Shown here: positions 25,590 through 34,129 of the stretch, piece after piece | Layout: every line of letters begins with the position of its first letter | Numbering within the stretch: the stretch's first letter is position 1 | Source: UBA6168 sp965222975 | Lineage (GTDB): Bacteria; Bacteroidota; Bacteroidia; Chitinophagales; Saprospiraceae | Direction of reading: 5' to 3' | Assembly (NCBI GenBank): GCA_965222975.1 | Contig: CBDCVJ010000038.1 | Location: 1-64,000 of the forward strand | DNA length: 64,000 bases | Made by a program: the position numbers and the translations under genes | The notes under the pieces: model-generated | Told to the model about the DNA's origin: nothing | The model's input: the letters and a program-made list of their open reading frames with translations, nothing else | Database searches by the model: none

Positions 25590-27242
25590 CTAAAAAATCA
25601 CCACCTCCTTTACTACCTTTTTCCCTTCATATGTGAGTTGAATAAAATAAATGCCTGGTGCTGTATCAGGTAAATTCAATTCACATTGGTTTGCTCCTAC
25701 AAAAAGTGTTAGCTGTTTGGTAAAAATATTTTTGCCTAAAACATCTAATACTGCCAGATCTGCATTTATAGCGGAGGGCGAATCCAAATTGATTTTGAAC
25801 TGGCCATTTCCAGGGTTAGGAAAAACCACAACATCCTCTGCCGACAATACTGTTTCCTCTGTATTGACAAAAGTCGTCCCTTCAATGGTCAGGTTATCAA
25901 TATAAACATTGTCTCCAACACCATAAGGGTCGAGGTCTTTATCCATAAGGGTCATTGTTTCAATGCAGATTTCAACAACCTTCCCCACATAGTCATCTAA
26001 GCTTTGGCTTCTACTGAAGTAGGGGCTATTCACCGTAGTAACTGGAAAGTAATCTGTACCAATTTGTTCATTTTCTACTGTTACCCTGGCAGCACTGGCC
26101 TTCTTTAATTTATCCATTAATTCCTCTTCATAAAGAGGGGAATGAGTCTGCTTCAGGAAAAATTTAAGCCTGGCATTTTCAAAATTAGTCAAGTCGGCAC
26201 AAAGGCAAACCTTTGAATGGAATTGCGGGTTCTTTTCCCAAATATCACCGCTGAAATTTATGTCCACATTCCCTTTAGCAAATTCAGAGAAAAAATCGCC
26301 ACCCGTTATCTGAAATCCAAATTCACCAATTCTGGCGGATGCCTCAGATATAAAAGCCCGGCTTTGGGAGGCAGAAATGTGAAAAATGGAATCCTTCGAC
26401 AACTGGCCCGCCTCAAATGTAATGACCTCCTTATTTGTTAAACGGACAGGTTTTACCACGAAATGGCCTAACAAGCTGTCATTCGCAGGAAGGGTATCAG
26501 GCTGATAAGTTGCCCATACATCTATTTGGTGGTTTTTAATTTCAGATAAGTCGGTTTGTTCATCGAACGTATGCAGATAAGTCTCACCTCTCAGTAAAGT
26601 GGTTGGAAGTGAAACCGATTCACTAATAATTGGCGATCCGTTTAATTGGTAAAATACATCAATGTTTTGTCCAGCAGCAATAGAATCGCAACCATAGAAG
26701 CCTATCTCCACAGTTATGGGTTCGGTTTCCAAAAAACAACTTGGTAAAGGACGTTGTATTGAGGCAACTCCCACATCGACATTTTGATAGAAGACGCGTT
26801 CTACTTCAATGGTCTTGGTGTCATTTCCAGGTGTGTTGTCAATTGGGAATTGAACTCCAGCTTGCAGCGTAAATTTGCCCGGTACCGATAGCTCAGCAAC
26901 AGGCGTACTGAAAGTATAAACCAATGTATCGCCAAACTGGTATTGTGTGGTAGTTTCTATGGTATCCCATATTTCAACTCCTCCATCTACTTGAAAAAAC
27001 ACAGGAATCTTGGTCCCTTCGTGCAGAATAGAATCGCAATCGGTAAAGATCATTTTTAAAGAAATAAGCTCAGGATCTGTTACACCACACTTGAATGGGG
27101 GCAACCCAATGTCACCTATTAGAGCCAAGTCCATCACAGGGCTTATTGGCCCAACACCTACCGCATACCAAGCATTTCTTGTTTGAATTACGGGAAATGA
27201 ACAATCTCCATATAAGTCTTCTGCCGCTTGAATGGCTCCCAT
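25590..27242 (-). CDS. C-terminal part of a frameshifted M4 metalloprotease, with T9SS sorting domain
   Basis: The 550-codon frame begins at an internal Met (MGAIQAAEDLYG) that corresponds to the last helix of a thermolysin-like catalytic domain (AIQAAEDLYG...AWYAVGVG). Then come two or more CARDB-like beta domains (about 40-250), a jelly-roll-like segment (about 270-430) and a type A T9SS sorting domain (VVFPNPGNGQFKINL, LDVLGKNIF, GIYFIQLTYEGKKVVKEV). It is not an independent gene: joined to the frame at 27268-28818 by one shift it forms a full M4 protease of about 1070 residues. Read across the shift, the sequence between the two is SIESSQYEDAR, exactly the expected family linker. Confidence 0.85.
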   Translation of the reverse strand: MGAIQAAEDLYGDCSFPVIQTRNAWYAVGVGPISPVMDLALIGDIGLPPFKCGVTDPELISLKMIFTDCDSILHEGTKIPVFFQVDGGVEIWDTIETTTQYQFGDTLVYTFSTPVAELSVPGKFTLQAGVQFPIDNTPGNDTKTIEVERVFYQNVDVGVASIQRPLPSCFLETEPITVEIGFYGCDSIAAGQNIDVFYQLNGSPIISESVSLPTTLLRGETYLHTFDEQTDLSEIKNHQIDVWATYQPDTLPANDSLLGHFVVKPVRLTNKEVITFEAGQLSKDSIFHISASQSRAFISEASARIGEFGFQITGGDFFSEFAKGNVDINFSGDIWEKNPQFHSKVCLCADLTNFENARLKFFLKQTHSPLYEEELMDKLKKASAARVTVENEQIGTDYFPVTTVNSPYFSRSQSLDDYVGKVVEICIETMTLMDKDLDPYGVGDNVYIDNLTIEGTTFVNTEETVLSAEDVVVFPNPGNGQFKINLDSPSAINADLAVLDVLGKNIFTKQLTLFVGANQCELNLPDTAPGIYFIQLTYEGKKVVKEVVIF

Positions 27243-27267
27243 ACGCGCATCCTCGTATTGAGAAGAT

Positions 27268-28818
27268 TCAATAGAGGTAATATTTCAAATTGCGGAATGC
27301 AATCTGACCAGCAGTATCCAGACCTAAACCTACCACTTGATATATATTTCCTATGTCATTGGTATCAACACCACCCTCAGTAAGTAAATAAAACCAAAAA
27401 TTTTGGACACCGCTGTTGATGTGGACCCCGCCATTATCGTCAGAACCCGTATGCCAATTTTCGCCAAAGTAAGTGTCAGGGTCATTCAACTCGTTCGGGT
27501 TGGCCATATTACGGATAGGGCCAGCATTTTGTATGTCCTCCCCAATTAACCAATCAGCAGAATCAGGATCTGCCGTAAACTCAATAGAAGTACCGAAAAT
27601 ATCTGCGAACGACTCATCAAGTGCTCCACTTTCATCCTGGTACACCAAGTCTGCCGTATAATCATTGACCCCATGTGTAAATTCATGTCCAACTATTTCA
27701 AGTGCACAAAGAGGCGGAATGTCATCAATTCCATCTCCAAATCGAGCAAACATACCATTCCAAGTTGCGTTTGCAAAATCTATATCATAATGGACATAAC
27801 TGACCAATGGCATGCTGTCCCCATCAATACCTATATAGTTATGCTTTTGGAAAAAATAGTCAAAGGTCATTTCTGCCCCCCAATGTACATCTGTGGCCAC
27901 TTCGTCTTGTTGTGCATTTACATTGTTCCAATAATTATCATCATCTATAAAATCAACCGCACTCCCTATCACCGTGTTACCGTTCAGGTCATACGTTTCT
28001 ATGCCCCTGCCCCTTGTAGTTTCTACCAAACGGAAAGAATCTACACCCAGTGAGTCCGTGATAATACTTCTGGTACCACTGTACTTTGTTTCAGCTACCC
28101 CAGGCGTATTGTGAACCTGGGTATGTAGCATTTCTATTTCGTGGAAAACTTCTCCCGTGACCGCATCCACAAAGAGCCATTTCCTGGACTCCGGGTGCAT
28201 GGCATAGATTGTCATGCTAAAGGCCAATCGCAAATTTTCAGAGGCAGCGAGACCAAAAGTTGGATCAACCCAAACCAGTTCAGGTTGTGGGTAATGGGTA
28301 GCCTGCGGGTCATTCAATATTCTTTTGATCAATTGTTCTTGCTGCTCGTTTTCCCACATGTATAGCTCGGCGGGAAGGTATGCAAGGGCTTTTTCTATTG
28401 CGTTAGTAGGAGAAATAGCTGGATCTTTATTCAAATCCAATCGTCTTGCCAACCTTCCATTAAGTGTCGTGACAAATCCATCTTTTTCATGCACTAATAA
28501 TTGGCTGCCCTGTACTTTGACATCCTTGTAATAATGCTGATACCGATAATGGGTAAAACCCAAATCGTCTTCATCTGCTCTGAGCAGCACCAATGCATCA
28601 CTTTCACCTAAGCCAAGTTCTGCCTTGTGCCGGGCTAACAATACTTCGGCGGAAATTTTAACCCCTTCTTTAATTTTCAGCCAGTTGGGATTGCCTTCTT
28701 TGGCATAGAAAATATCAGATGGAGGCAGTGTGTTATCCGCTGGGTCAAAATTTACAAAAAAAGTAAAACCAGTGGCTAACACTAGCATGGACACGATAAA
28801 TAGGGTTGTTCTAAACAT
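27268..28818 (-). CDS. N-terminal part of a frameshifted M4 (thermolysin-like) metalloprotease
   Basis: From the ATG at 28818 the frame has 516 residues. It holds a signal peptide (MFRTTLFIVSMLVLATG), an FTP/PepSY propeptide (about 25-210: FTHYRYQHYYKDVKVQGSQL, GFVTTLNGRL) and the M4 catalytic domain with the zinc motif HEFTHG and the third ligand in ALDESFADIFG. The substrate segment GVHINSGVQNFWFYLL is intact. The frame stops at FRNLKYYLY, within the catalytic domain, where a CT dinucleotide seems to be missing (CCTCTATT for an expected CCTCTCTATT). The downstream frame resumes the domain. A TTG 21 bases upstream would extend the N-terminus but is unlikely. Predicted to be secreted by T9SS and to digest peptides or proteins outside the cell if the frame is intact. 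Confidence 0.85.
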   Translation of the reverse strand: MFRTTLFIVSMLVLATGFTFFVNFDPADNTLPPSDIFYAKEGNPNWLKIKEGVKISAEVLLARHKAELGLGESDALVLLRADEDDLGFTHYRYQHYYKDVKVQGSQLLVHEKDGFVTTLNGRLARRLDLNKDPAISPTNAIEKALAYLPAELYMWENEQQEQLIKRILNDPQATHYPQPELVWVDPTFGLAASENLRLAFSMTIYAMHPESRKWLFVDAVTGEVFHEIEMLHTQVHNTPGVAETKYSGTRSIITDSLGVDSFRLVETTRGRGIETYDLNGNTVIGSAVDFIDDDNYWNNVNAQQDEVATDVHWGAEMTFDYFFQKHNYIGIDGDSMPLVSYVHYDIDFANATWNGMFARFGDGIDDIPPLCALEIVGHEFTHGVNDYTADLVYQDESGALDESFADIFGTSIEFTADPDSADWLIGEDIQNAGPIRNMANPNELNDPDTYFGENWHTGSDDNGGVHINSGVQNFWFYLLTEGGVDTNDIGNIYQVVGLGLDTAGQIAFRNLKYYLY

Positions 28819-28997
28819 GTTGTTTTTTATTTGAAACAATTATATACGAATGGAGGAGGAATGCGAAAATAGCTGTTTTCCTCATAGTTTAAGTATTCAA
28901 GTAGCCTTATTAAATGGTTTCGCAAAGGAAGTGAAAAAAATAGAATGGAAAAGTAGTGTGGATGACTGGAGTTTCCTTCCAGTTATTATTATGATTT

Positions 28998-29089
28998 GTA
29001 ACTATTCAGGAGAGCGGGAGAGAGAAAGAATCCCGAAGTGAATTCGGGATCATTTTTTCTTTCTCTCTCCCGCTCTCCTGAATAGTTAC
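28998..29089. repeat. Nested palindrome with perfect 33-bp arms
   Basis: The arms 28998-29030 and 29057-29089 are exact reverse complements beginning GTAACTATTCAGGAGAGCGG. Inside, TCCCGAA (29031-29037) pairs with TTCGGGA (29043-29049), so nearly all of the 92 bp can fold as one hairpin. The outer word GTAACTATTCAG recurs at 17110. It lies 180 bases upstream of the protease start and 60 bp from the family A element. Confidence 0.75.
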
Positions 29090-29146
29090 TATGATTTTAA
29101 GGAAACTGGCAATGCAATCACAAAAGGTAATATTTCTAAATTTATA

Positions 29147-29333
29147 TTTCACTACCGTACACTTTTTGGAAACGACTGATTTTCATGTCTGAAAGAAGGA
29201 AAATTTAGGGAGAGGGGTGTGTTTTTTTTGTCCCGATTGAAATCGGGACAAAAAAAACACACCCCTCTCCCTCTAAGTTTCTTCGCCTTTGGCCTGAAAA
29301 CGGATATAAAACAAAAAGTGTACGGTAGTGAAA
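29147..29333. repeat. Full-length family A palindromic element (about 187 bp)
   Basis: The 22-bp outer arms 29147-29168 and 29312-29333 are exact inverted repeats (TTTCACTACCGTACACTTTTT G). A central hairpin has 31-bp perfect arms (29208-29238 and 29241-29271) with a 2-base loop. Between arms and centre are ATTTTCATGTCTGA on the left and CTTCGCCTTTGGCCTGAAAA on the right. The same layout is found at 43013-43202. No protein is encoded, so it could be a MITE-like or REP/BIME-like element. Target-site duplication is not obvious. Confidence 0.75.
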
Positions 29334-29363
29334 TTTATATGAAGGTAAACTGGTAAAAACCTG

Positions 29364-29437
29364 TCGGGGTGAGAGGATTCGAACCTCCGACCTCGTCGTC
29401 CCGAACGACGCGCGCTACCGGGCTGCGCTACACCCCG
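29364..29437 (-). tRNA. tRNA-Pro (CGG anticodon)
   Basis: The 74 nt fold into a full cloverleaf: acceptor CGGGGTG/CACCCCG, D-stem GCGC/GCGC, anticodon arm CGTCG-TTCGGGA-CGACG with anticodon CGG, T-arm with the TTCGAAT loop, discriminator A. CCA is not encoded. It follows tRNA-Thr on the same strand, with a 27-bp hairpin between the two. Confidence 0.95.
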
Positions 29438-29442
29438 TTGGA

Positions 29443-29512
29443 GAGAATGAGACAATGAGAGTTTGAGAGCAATGTTCCTCTCATTCTCTCAAACTCTCAT
29501 TGTCTCATTCTC
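29443..29512. repeat. Perfect 27-bp inverted repeat between two tRNA genes
   Basis: The arms 29443-29469 and 29486-29512 are exact reverse complements made of GAGAATGAGA, CAATGAGA and GTTTGAGAG units with a 16-base loop. A hairpin of related units occurs at 55.5 kb. Placed between tRNA-Thr and tRNA-Pro, it could act as a spacer or a processing signal. Confidence 0.75.
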
Positions 29513-29521
29513 TTCTAAAAG

Positions 29522-29594
<73 letters not shown>

Positions 29595-29618
29595 TAATTT
29601 TCCTCTATTGGAAAAATT

Positions 29619-29631
29619 GGCCGCAAAATTA
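29619..29631 (-). promoter_or_regulatory. Possible promoter of the tRNA pair (TAATTTTGCGGCC)
   Basis: On the minus strand TAATTTTG matches TAnnTTTG and is followed by CGGCC, 29 bases before tRNA-Thr. There is no TTG at the exact -33 position. Confidence 0.45.
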
Positions 29632-29757
29632 ATATACAGTTAAATTCTATGTAATATGGCATGAGAAAAAAATAATAAAAAAAGCCACCGCCTATACAGA
29701 CAATGGCTAACACACTCTCTAAAACATTAGTTATGAAAAATTTGGACTATTGACGAT

Positions 29758-30483
29758 TTATCGGGAGTGGACATCCCCGCTGCCGGAAATCTTCGATCTT
29801 ACCTTTGGGTTACCTGTGTAAACCACATCGCCACTACCTGCAATCGCCACTTCAAGGTTTTCTTTTACATTGACCGAGGCATCCCCAGAACCTGCAATTC
29901 TCACAGAACAAGTGCTCGCATGAAGGTTGCCTGCGTCCACATCGCCCGAACCGCTGATCCTTATTTGGCAATCGCCAGTTTTTCCTTTGGTGTCAATGTT
30001 GCCAGAGCCACTGACAGCAGCATTGAGGGAAGTTGAATTAGCATCAAGTTCAATGTTGCCAGAACCGCTGACAGCCAATCTCAATTCACCTAACCCTTTG
30101 AAAGAGCCTTTCCCTATTACGTCACCCGAACCGCTTACCGCTACTGATGTAAGGTCGGGTACAGAAATCCAGATCTTTACGGCTTCATGTTTTCTGACAT
30201 TTTTCTTGAATTTGATTTTCCAATGTTTCCCATCCACTTCCTTCTCGATATTGTCAATGATGTTTTTCTGGGCCTCTATTTTCACCGACTGGCTTCCCTG
30301 AGTCAGATAAACATCTGCATTGATGGTCAATCCAATGGCATCGAATGTTGGCAAATCAAAAGTTTCGGTGACTTTAGAACCTTCACCATTAATGCCTCTG
30401 CCATTCCAATTTTGGCTTTCGACAGAACATGACAGAAACAAGTTTGCTGCTAAAAGCAACGTAAAAAGCTGAATTTTTTTCAT
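29758..30483 (-). CDS. Head-GIN domain (DUF2807) lipoprotein
   Basis: The product has 241 residues. The lipobox is FLSC (Cys 19). The mature protein is a right-handed beta-helix-like DUF2807 domain with repeated strands ending in Gly-Ser-Gly: VSGSGDVIGKGSF, AVSGSGNIELDAN, AAVSGSGNIDTKG, RISGSGDVDAGN, RIAGSGDASVNV, AIAGSGDVVYTG. These glycine-rich turns give the family its GIN name. It is often linked to surface or adhesin-like roles in Bacteroidota, but no activity is proven. It is its own transcription unit next to radA. Confidence 0.9.
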   Translation of the reverse strand: MKKIQLFTLLLAANLFLSCSVESQNWNGRGINGEGSKVTETFDLPTFDAIGLTINADVYLTQGSQSVKIEAQKNIIDNIEKEVDGKHWKIKFKKNVRKHEAVKIWISVPDLTSVAVSGSGDVIGKGSFKGLGELRLAVSGSGNIELDANSTSLNAAVSGSGNIDTKGKTGDCQIRISGSGDVDAGNLHASTCSVRIAGSGDASVNVKENLEVAIAGSGDVVYTGNPKVRSKISGSGDVHSR

Positions 30484-30557
30484 TGTAAATAGTTTTTAGA
30501 AATTATATTTTGAATGACAAAGGGTAGGACTGGAAGTTGCTCTGATTGGTTACAAAT

Positions 30558-30660
30558 TGGCTTCACTGTTTCATTGCCTCATGGCATGGCTTCATTGATA
30601 AAAAATCTCATGATATAAAGTATAACCATAAAGCAATGAGGCAATGAAACAGTGAAGCCA
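30558..30660 (-). terminator. 25-bp stem hairpin downstream of radA
   Basis: The arms 30558-30582 and 30636-30660 are exact reverse complements (TGGCTTCACTGTTTCATTGC...). They are built of TTCATTG-like units as at 13.7 kb, with a 53-base loop. The stem begins right at the radA stop codon, so it can act as terminator or mRNA end-protector; no clean T-run follows. Confidence 0.5.
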
Positions 30661-30661
30661 T

Positions 30662-32041
30662 TTATTCGAACAACATTTTATACAACTCCTCAATTTTCCC
30701 AATTGTCTTGAACTCTATTTTATACCGATCGGGAGAAAGCCCTTTGGTGTTGTATTTTGAAAAATAAATTTGCTTAAAGCCCAATCGGTCAGCTTCTTGA
30801 ATGCGCTGCTCAATTCTGCTTACAGCCCTAATTTCACCACTTAAACCAACCTCCCCAGCAAAGCAAATTTCACTTGGAACAGCCACATCTTGCAGAGAGG
30901 AAATAAGTGCAGCTACTACGCCTAGGTCAAGGGCAGGGTCCTCCACCCGAATGCCTCCTGCCAAGTTGAGGAATACATCGTTTTGGGCAAATGGGAATCC
31001 ACCCCGTTTTTCCAACACTGCTAAAAGCATACTTAATCTTCGCAAATCAAATCCAGTGGCAGTTCGCTGGGGAGTTCCATATACTGCCGTGCTGACCAAA
31101 GCCTGCGTTTCAATCATCATGGGGCGCATTCCTTCAATAGTTGCGGCTACAGTGCTTCCACTGAGTTCTTCATCCGTCTGTGAAAGCAAAATTTCCGAAG
31201 GATTGGAGACCTCACGCAGACCAGTAGCCTGCATTTCATAAATGCCCAGTTCATCTGTAGAACCAAAACGGTTTTTGAGTGCGCGTAAAATTCGGTAAGT
31301 ATAATTTCTGTCACCTTCAAATTGAAGCACAGTATCAACAATGTGTTCCAGCAACTTAGGCCCAGCAATAGAGCCATCCTTCGTGATGTGGCCGATCAAA
31401 AAGACTGGAATATTGGTTTCTTTTGCGAAGCGTTGAAGTTCTCCGGCACATTCCCGAACCTGAGAAACGCTGCCCGGCGTCGAGTCAATATGCGGAGAGG
31501 AAAGCGTCTGGATGGAATCAATGATCACCAAGTCTGGGGCAAGGTCTTGAGCATGATTGAGTATTTTGGAGGAGTTAGTTTCCGTCAATAAATAACAATC
31601 TGATTGCATATTGCCCAACCTGTCTGCACGCATTTTTATCTGCTCTTCACTTTCTTCCCCACTCACGTAAAGGATTTTGGCATTTACCTCCAACGCCAAT
31701 TGCAACATTAGCGTCGATTTGCCAATGCCGGGTTGACCTCCAATCAATACCAGTGAACCACTGACAATCCCTCCACCTAAAACCCTGTTCAATTCGCCAT
31801 CTGGTGTGGCCAATCGTCTCGTTGTGCCAGTTTTGACTTCCGGTAAAGCAATAGGTTTTACTTCCTTTATGGTCCTGTCAGTACCTTTCCACAACCTGCT
31901 TCGCTCTTCAGGTTTGGTTTCTTTTACTACCACTTCTTCCTGAATGGTATTCCATTCTCCACAGCTGTTGCACCTGCCCATCCATTTCGGGAAGTTTGAG
32001 CCGCAGTTTGAACAAACGAAGATTTTTTTGACTTTTCCCAA
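30662..32041 (-). CDS. radA: DNA repair protein RadA
   Basis: The product has 459 residues, full length. The N-terminal zinc finger CSNCGSNFPKWMGRCNSCGE (11-30) is followed by a RecA-like ATPase with Walker A GGQPGIGKST (about 101-110), Walker B LVIIDSIQTL, and the RadA-specific KNRFGSTDELG motif (about 252-262). A C-terminal Lon-protease-like domain follows (about 300-459). RadA drives branch migration in recombination. The next gene on the minus strand is a lipoprotein, so this is a separate unit. Downstream lies the long hairpin of TTCATTG units. Confidence 0.97.
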   Translation of the reverse strand: MGKVKKIFVCSNCGSNFPKWMGRCNSCGEWNTIQEEVVVKETKPEERSRLWKGTDRTIKEVKPIALPEVKTGTTRRLATPDGELNRVLGGGIVSGSLVLIGGQPGIGKSTLMLQLALEVNAKILYVSGEESEEQIKMRADRLGNMQSDCYLLTETNSSKILNHAQDLAPDLVIIDSIQTLSSPHIDSTPGSVSQVRECAGELQRFAKETNIPVFLIGHITKDGSIAGPKLLEHIVDTVLQFEGDRNYTYRILRALKNRFGSTDELGIYEMQATGLREVSNPSEILLSQTDEELSGSTVAATIEGMRPMMIETQALVSTAVYGTPQRTATGFDLRRLSMLLAVLEKRGGFPFAQNDVFLNLAGGIRVEDPALDLGVVAALISSLQDVAVPSEICFAGEVGLSGEIRAVSRIEQRIQEADRLGFKQIYFSKYNTKGLSPDRYKIEFKTIGKIEELYKMLFE

Positions 32042-32178
32042 TGTTTATTTTTTTAGTAAAGTGAACCTTGAACCGTAAAATTGTAGTGTTGAAACGGATA
32101 TGTTGTAGTTTCAGAGTGTTTTTTGACCTATTAAGTATTTTTTTTATAGGATGATGCTCTAACATTTAATCAAAACGT

Positions 32179-32475
32179 TATATTTGTGGCATAGAATATT
32201 ATATCTGTTTCCATTCATCTATTTATTTATTCTACTTCGGGAAAAATAATCGAATCGTCTGCAATTCTTAAATACAGAAATTAGGCTCTGCCGGAAATAA
32301 TAATCCTCGGTTACAAAGCTTCAAGTGTTTTTGTTAATTGAGGTTGATCTAATGAAAGCCATAAAGACATGGCTTTCAATTCAATACGTTTTACGTGTAA
32401 AATATATGTAGATTGTTTTCATTTGGTTTTTTGGGGTTATACAGGGTGCAACAAATTTGCTGTCACCCTGTTTTT
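32179..32475 (+). ncRNA. Candidate small RNA 1 (promoter-like TATATTTG to terminator)
   Basis: TATATTTG at 32179-32186 matches the -7 promoter consensus. About 255 bases later CAGGGTG (32442-32448) and CACCCTG (32464-32470) form a hairpin followed by TTTTT. In between lies GAAAGCCAT/ATGGCTTTC (32354-32377), an internal 9-bp hairpin. No reading frame fits, so a noncoding transcript is possible. No -33 TTG is visible and the RNA family is unknown. Confidence 0.3.
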
Positions 32476-32549
32476 ACTCATTCAGCCAAACCGTCATAGA
32501 AGTGAGCAGTAGTTTTATTTTGGTTTATTTCTTTCTATTTGCTTACTGG

Positions 32550-32808
32550 TATCTTTGTAAAAGACTGGCTTTCAACAATTTAGACTTTTGAAAAATTTAT
32601 GTGAATTTTTTTTGAAAAAAAAATGGAAAAAATGAGTGACCTAAATAAAAAACCAATGTCTTAAGAGTGTCTTTTAAATAACACGGGTAGCTTGGCAGGA
32701 ATTTGATAAAGAGAAAGCCAACTACTTTCAAGAAATATGTAGATTGTTTTCATTTGGTTTTTTTTTGGGGTTATACAGGGTACAACGATGTTGTTACCCT
32801 GTTTTTTT
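32550..32808 (+). ncRNA. Candidate small RNA 2 (shares terminator module with RNA 1)
   Basis: TATCTTTG at 32550-32557 again fits the -7 consensus. The end repeats the module of the first candidate: ATATGTAGATTGTTTTC... then CAGGGTA (32776-32782) pairing with TACCCTG (32795-32801) and eight T. The repeated module runs 32404-32475 and 32735-32808. One stem position differs by a compensated pair (G-C to A-T). The bodies share little sequence, although both contain GGCTTTCAA and GAAAGCC. Confidence 0.3.
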
Positions 32809-32820
32809 TATCCTTATCAA

Positions 32821-33356
32821 CTATTCCTGAGAGGTACTCTCCGCAGCTTTTGATTCAAATAGCTTTATGATTTCTTCCTCTGTTTTTCCCCAAGTTTTCC
32901 AATAAAAACTGGGTATCATCTGCAAAATCATTATCTGGATATTTCTGCAAAAAGGAAACTCATAAACAGTTTTAGCATCGTCGAATTTTTTCAACTTGTC
33001 ATCCAATGTATATCCTTTCATAAACAGCGCCGTCGCTGCTTTTGGATGATCAGGATGTTCTAAAAGGGATTTTTTTCATAATACTCCATTGATTTATTGG
33101 GTTGATTGATCAGTGCTGCCATTTCTCCAGCCCTTAACAAGAAATCAACTTTCTTATCGGCATCAACATCGGGAATGGCTGCGAATTCTTCATACTTTGT
33201 CAATAGCTCGCCGATTTGAGCTTGGGAAGAACCAGGGTTTGTCCCTATTGCGCCTTCCAATTTGGCAATCTCATCCAACACCTTTTTGTGGGATGGATCA
33301 TTTTTGCAATTAACTAAAAAGAAAGGCAACAAAAACAAAAGGTATTGTATCTTCAT
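32821..33356 (-). pseudogene. TPR-like lipoprotein gene broken by three homopolymer frameshifts
   Basis: From the ATG at 33356 (MKIQYLLFLLPFFLVNC, lipobox VNC) a TPR-like protein reads to YYEKNPF and stops. The next frame continues as LLEHPDHPKAATALFMKG, after an A7 run. It then reads TVYEFPFCRNIQ where TVYES(F)LQKYPDNDFADDTQ is clearly intended; that frame is found one base away after a T5 run. It returns to KTEEEIIKLFESKAAES at GGGGAAAAAC. Restored, it would be an outer-membrane-lipoprotein-like TPR protein of about 175 residues. Because all three shifts fall on homopolymers and the surroundings have more such cases, a consensus error is likelier than real decay. Confidence 0.6.
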
Positions 33357-33498
33357 TTTTTCAAATTTATTTGACGGCCAAAAACTATTGTTCATTAGAA
33401 ATTGACCAGAATGATTTTAAGCGGCTAATATAATTCATTTGTTTTTACCTGAAAACCATCCACCAAACAAAACAGCCTGGTTAATTAAACTACAAAAA

Positions 33499-34124
33499 AT
33501 GCTTTTGCCCAATACACAAAGACGACCCCGAACCAAGAAAAATACAACAAGTGGTCAATCAGCTTGAAAAAGGGGGTGTCATCATCTATCCAACGGATAC
33601 CGTATATGGCTTGGGATGTGATATTGCAAACAAAAAAGCCGTTGAACGGATATGCCAGATCAGGCACCTCGACCCTGCAAAAGCCCGGTTAACTTTTATT
33701 TGCAAAGACCTGAGCCAAATAGCAGAATATGCCTGGCAATTGGACAACCAATTATTCAAGCTATTAAAAAAAAAACTTGCCCGGGCCATTTACTTTTATT
33801 TTAAAATCAAGCAATGCTGTCCCCAAACTTTTAAAAAATAAAAAAAGGACTATCGGTGTCCGCATGCCTGACAACAACATTGCCCGTCTTTTGGCCGGAT
33901 CACTTGACCGACCTTTGTTGTCTATTTCTTTTGAAAGAAACAGACGAAGATAATGAGTTTCAATTTCCAACCGATCCGTATGACATGCATGAGCATTATG
34001 GACATTTAGTGGATGTGGGTTATCGACGGTGGCGAGGGAGGTTCAGCCCCTTCAACTTTGGTAGATTGTACATTAGAGCCAATTAATGTTATAAGAGAAG
34101 GTGCAGGGCAACCTTGTATTTTAA
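33499..34124 (+). pseudogene. Sua5/YciO/YrdC-family threonylcarbamoyl-AMP synthase-like gene with about four frameshifts
   Basis: Pieces of one Sua5/YrdC-type protein lie in successive frames: EKGGVIIYPTDTVYGLGCDI; RHLDPAKARLTFICKDLSQI; after an A10 run NLPGPFTFILKSSNAVPKLL and RTIGVRMPDNNIARLLAGSL; then ETDEDNEFQFPTDPYDMHEH; and, after a GGG, IDGGEGGSAPSTLVDCTLEP. The joined protein has the full YrdC fold (KR/P-T-D-T-V-Y-G-L, S-x-N-x-S-like and S-T-V segments). It would make threonylcarbamoyl-AMP for tRNA t6A, or be a YciO-like relative. Frames also disagree close to the ATG at 33499. Stop assumed at 34122-34124. The frame errors are probably not biological, because all but one are at homopolymers. 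Confidence 0.6.
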
Positions 34125-34129
34125 AAAAA

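Noticed and set aside
28850..29041. 63-codon frame next to the M4 protease start
   Set aside because: It crosses the palindrome at 28998 and codes for no recognisable product.
29147..29333. Insertion sequence with a transposase
   Set aside because: The element is only about 190 bp and encodes no protein; it is better described as a non-autonomous palindromic repeat.
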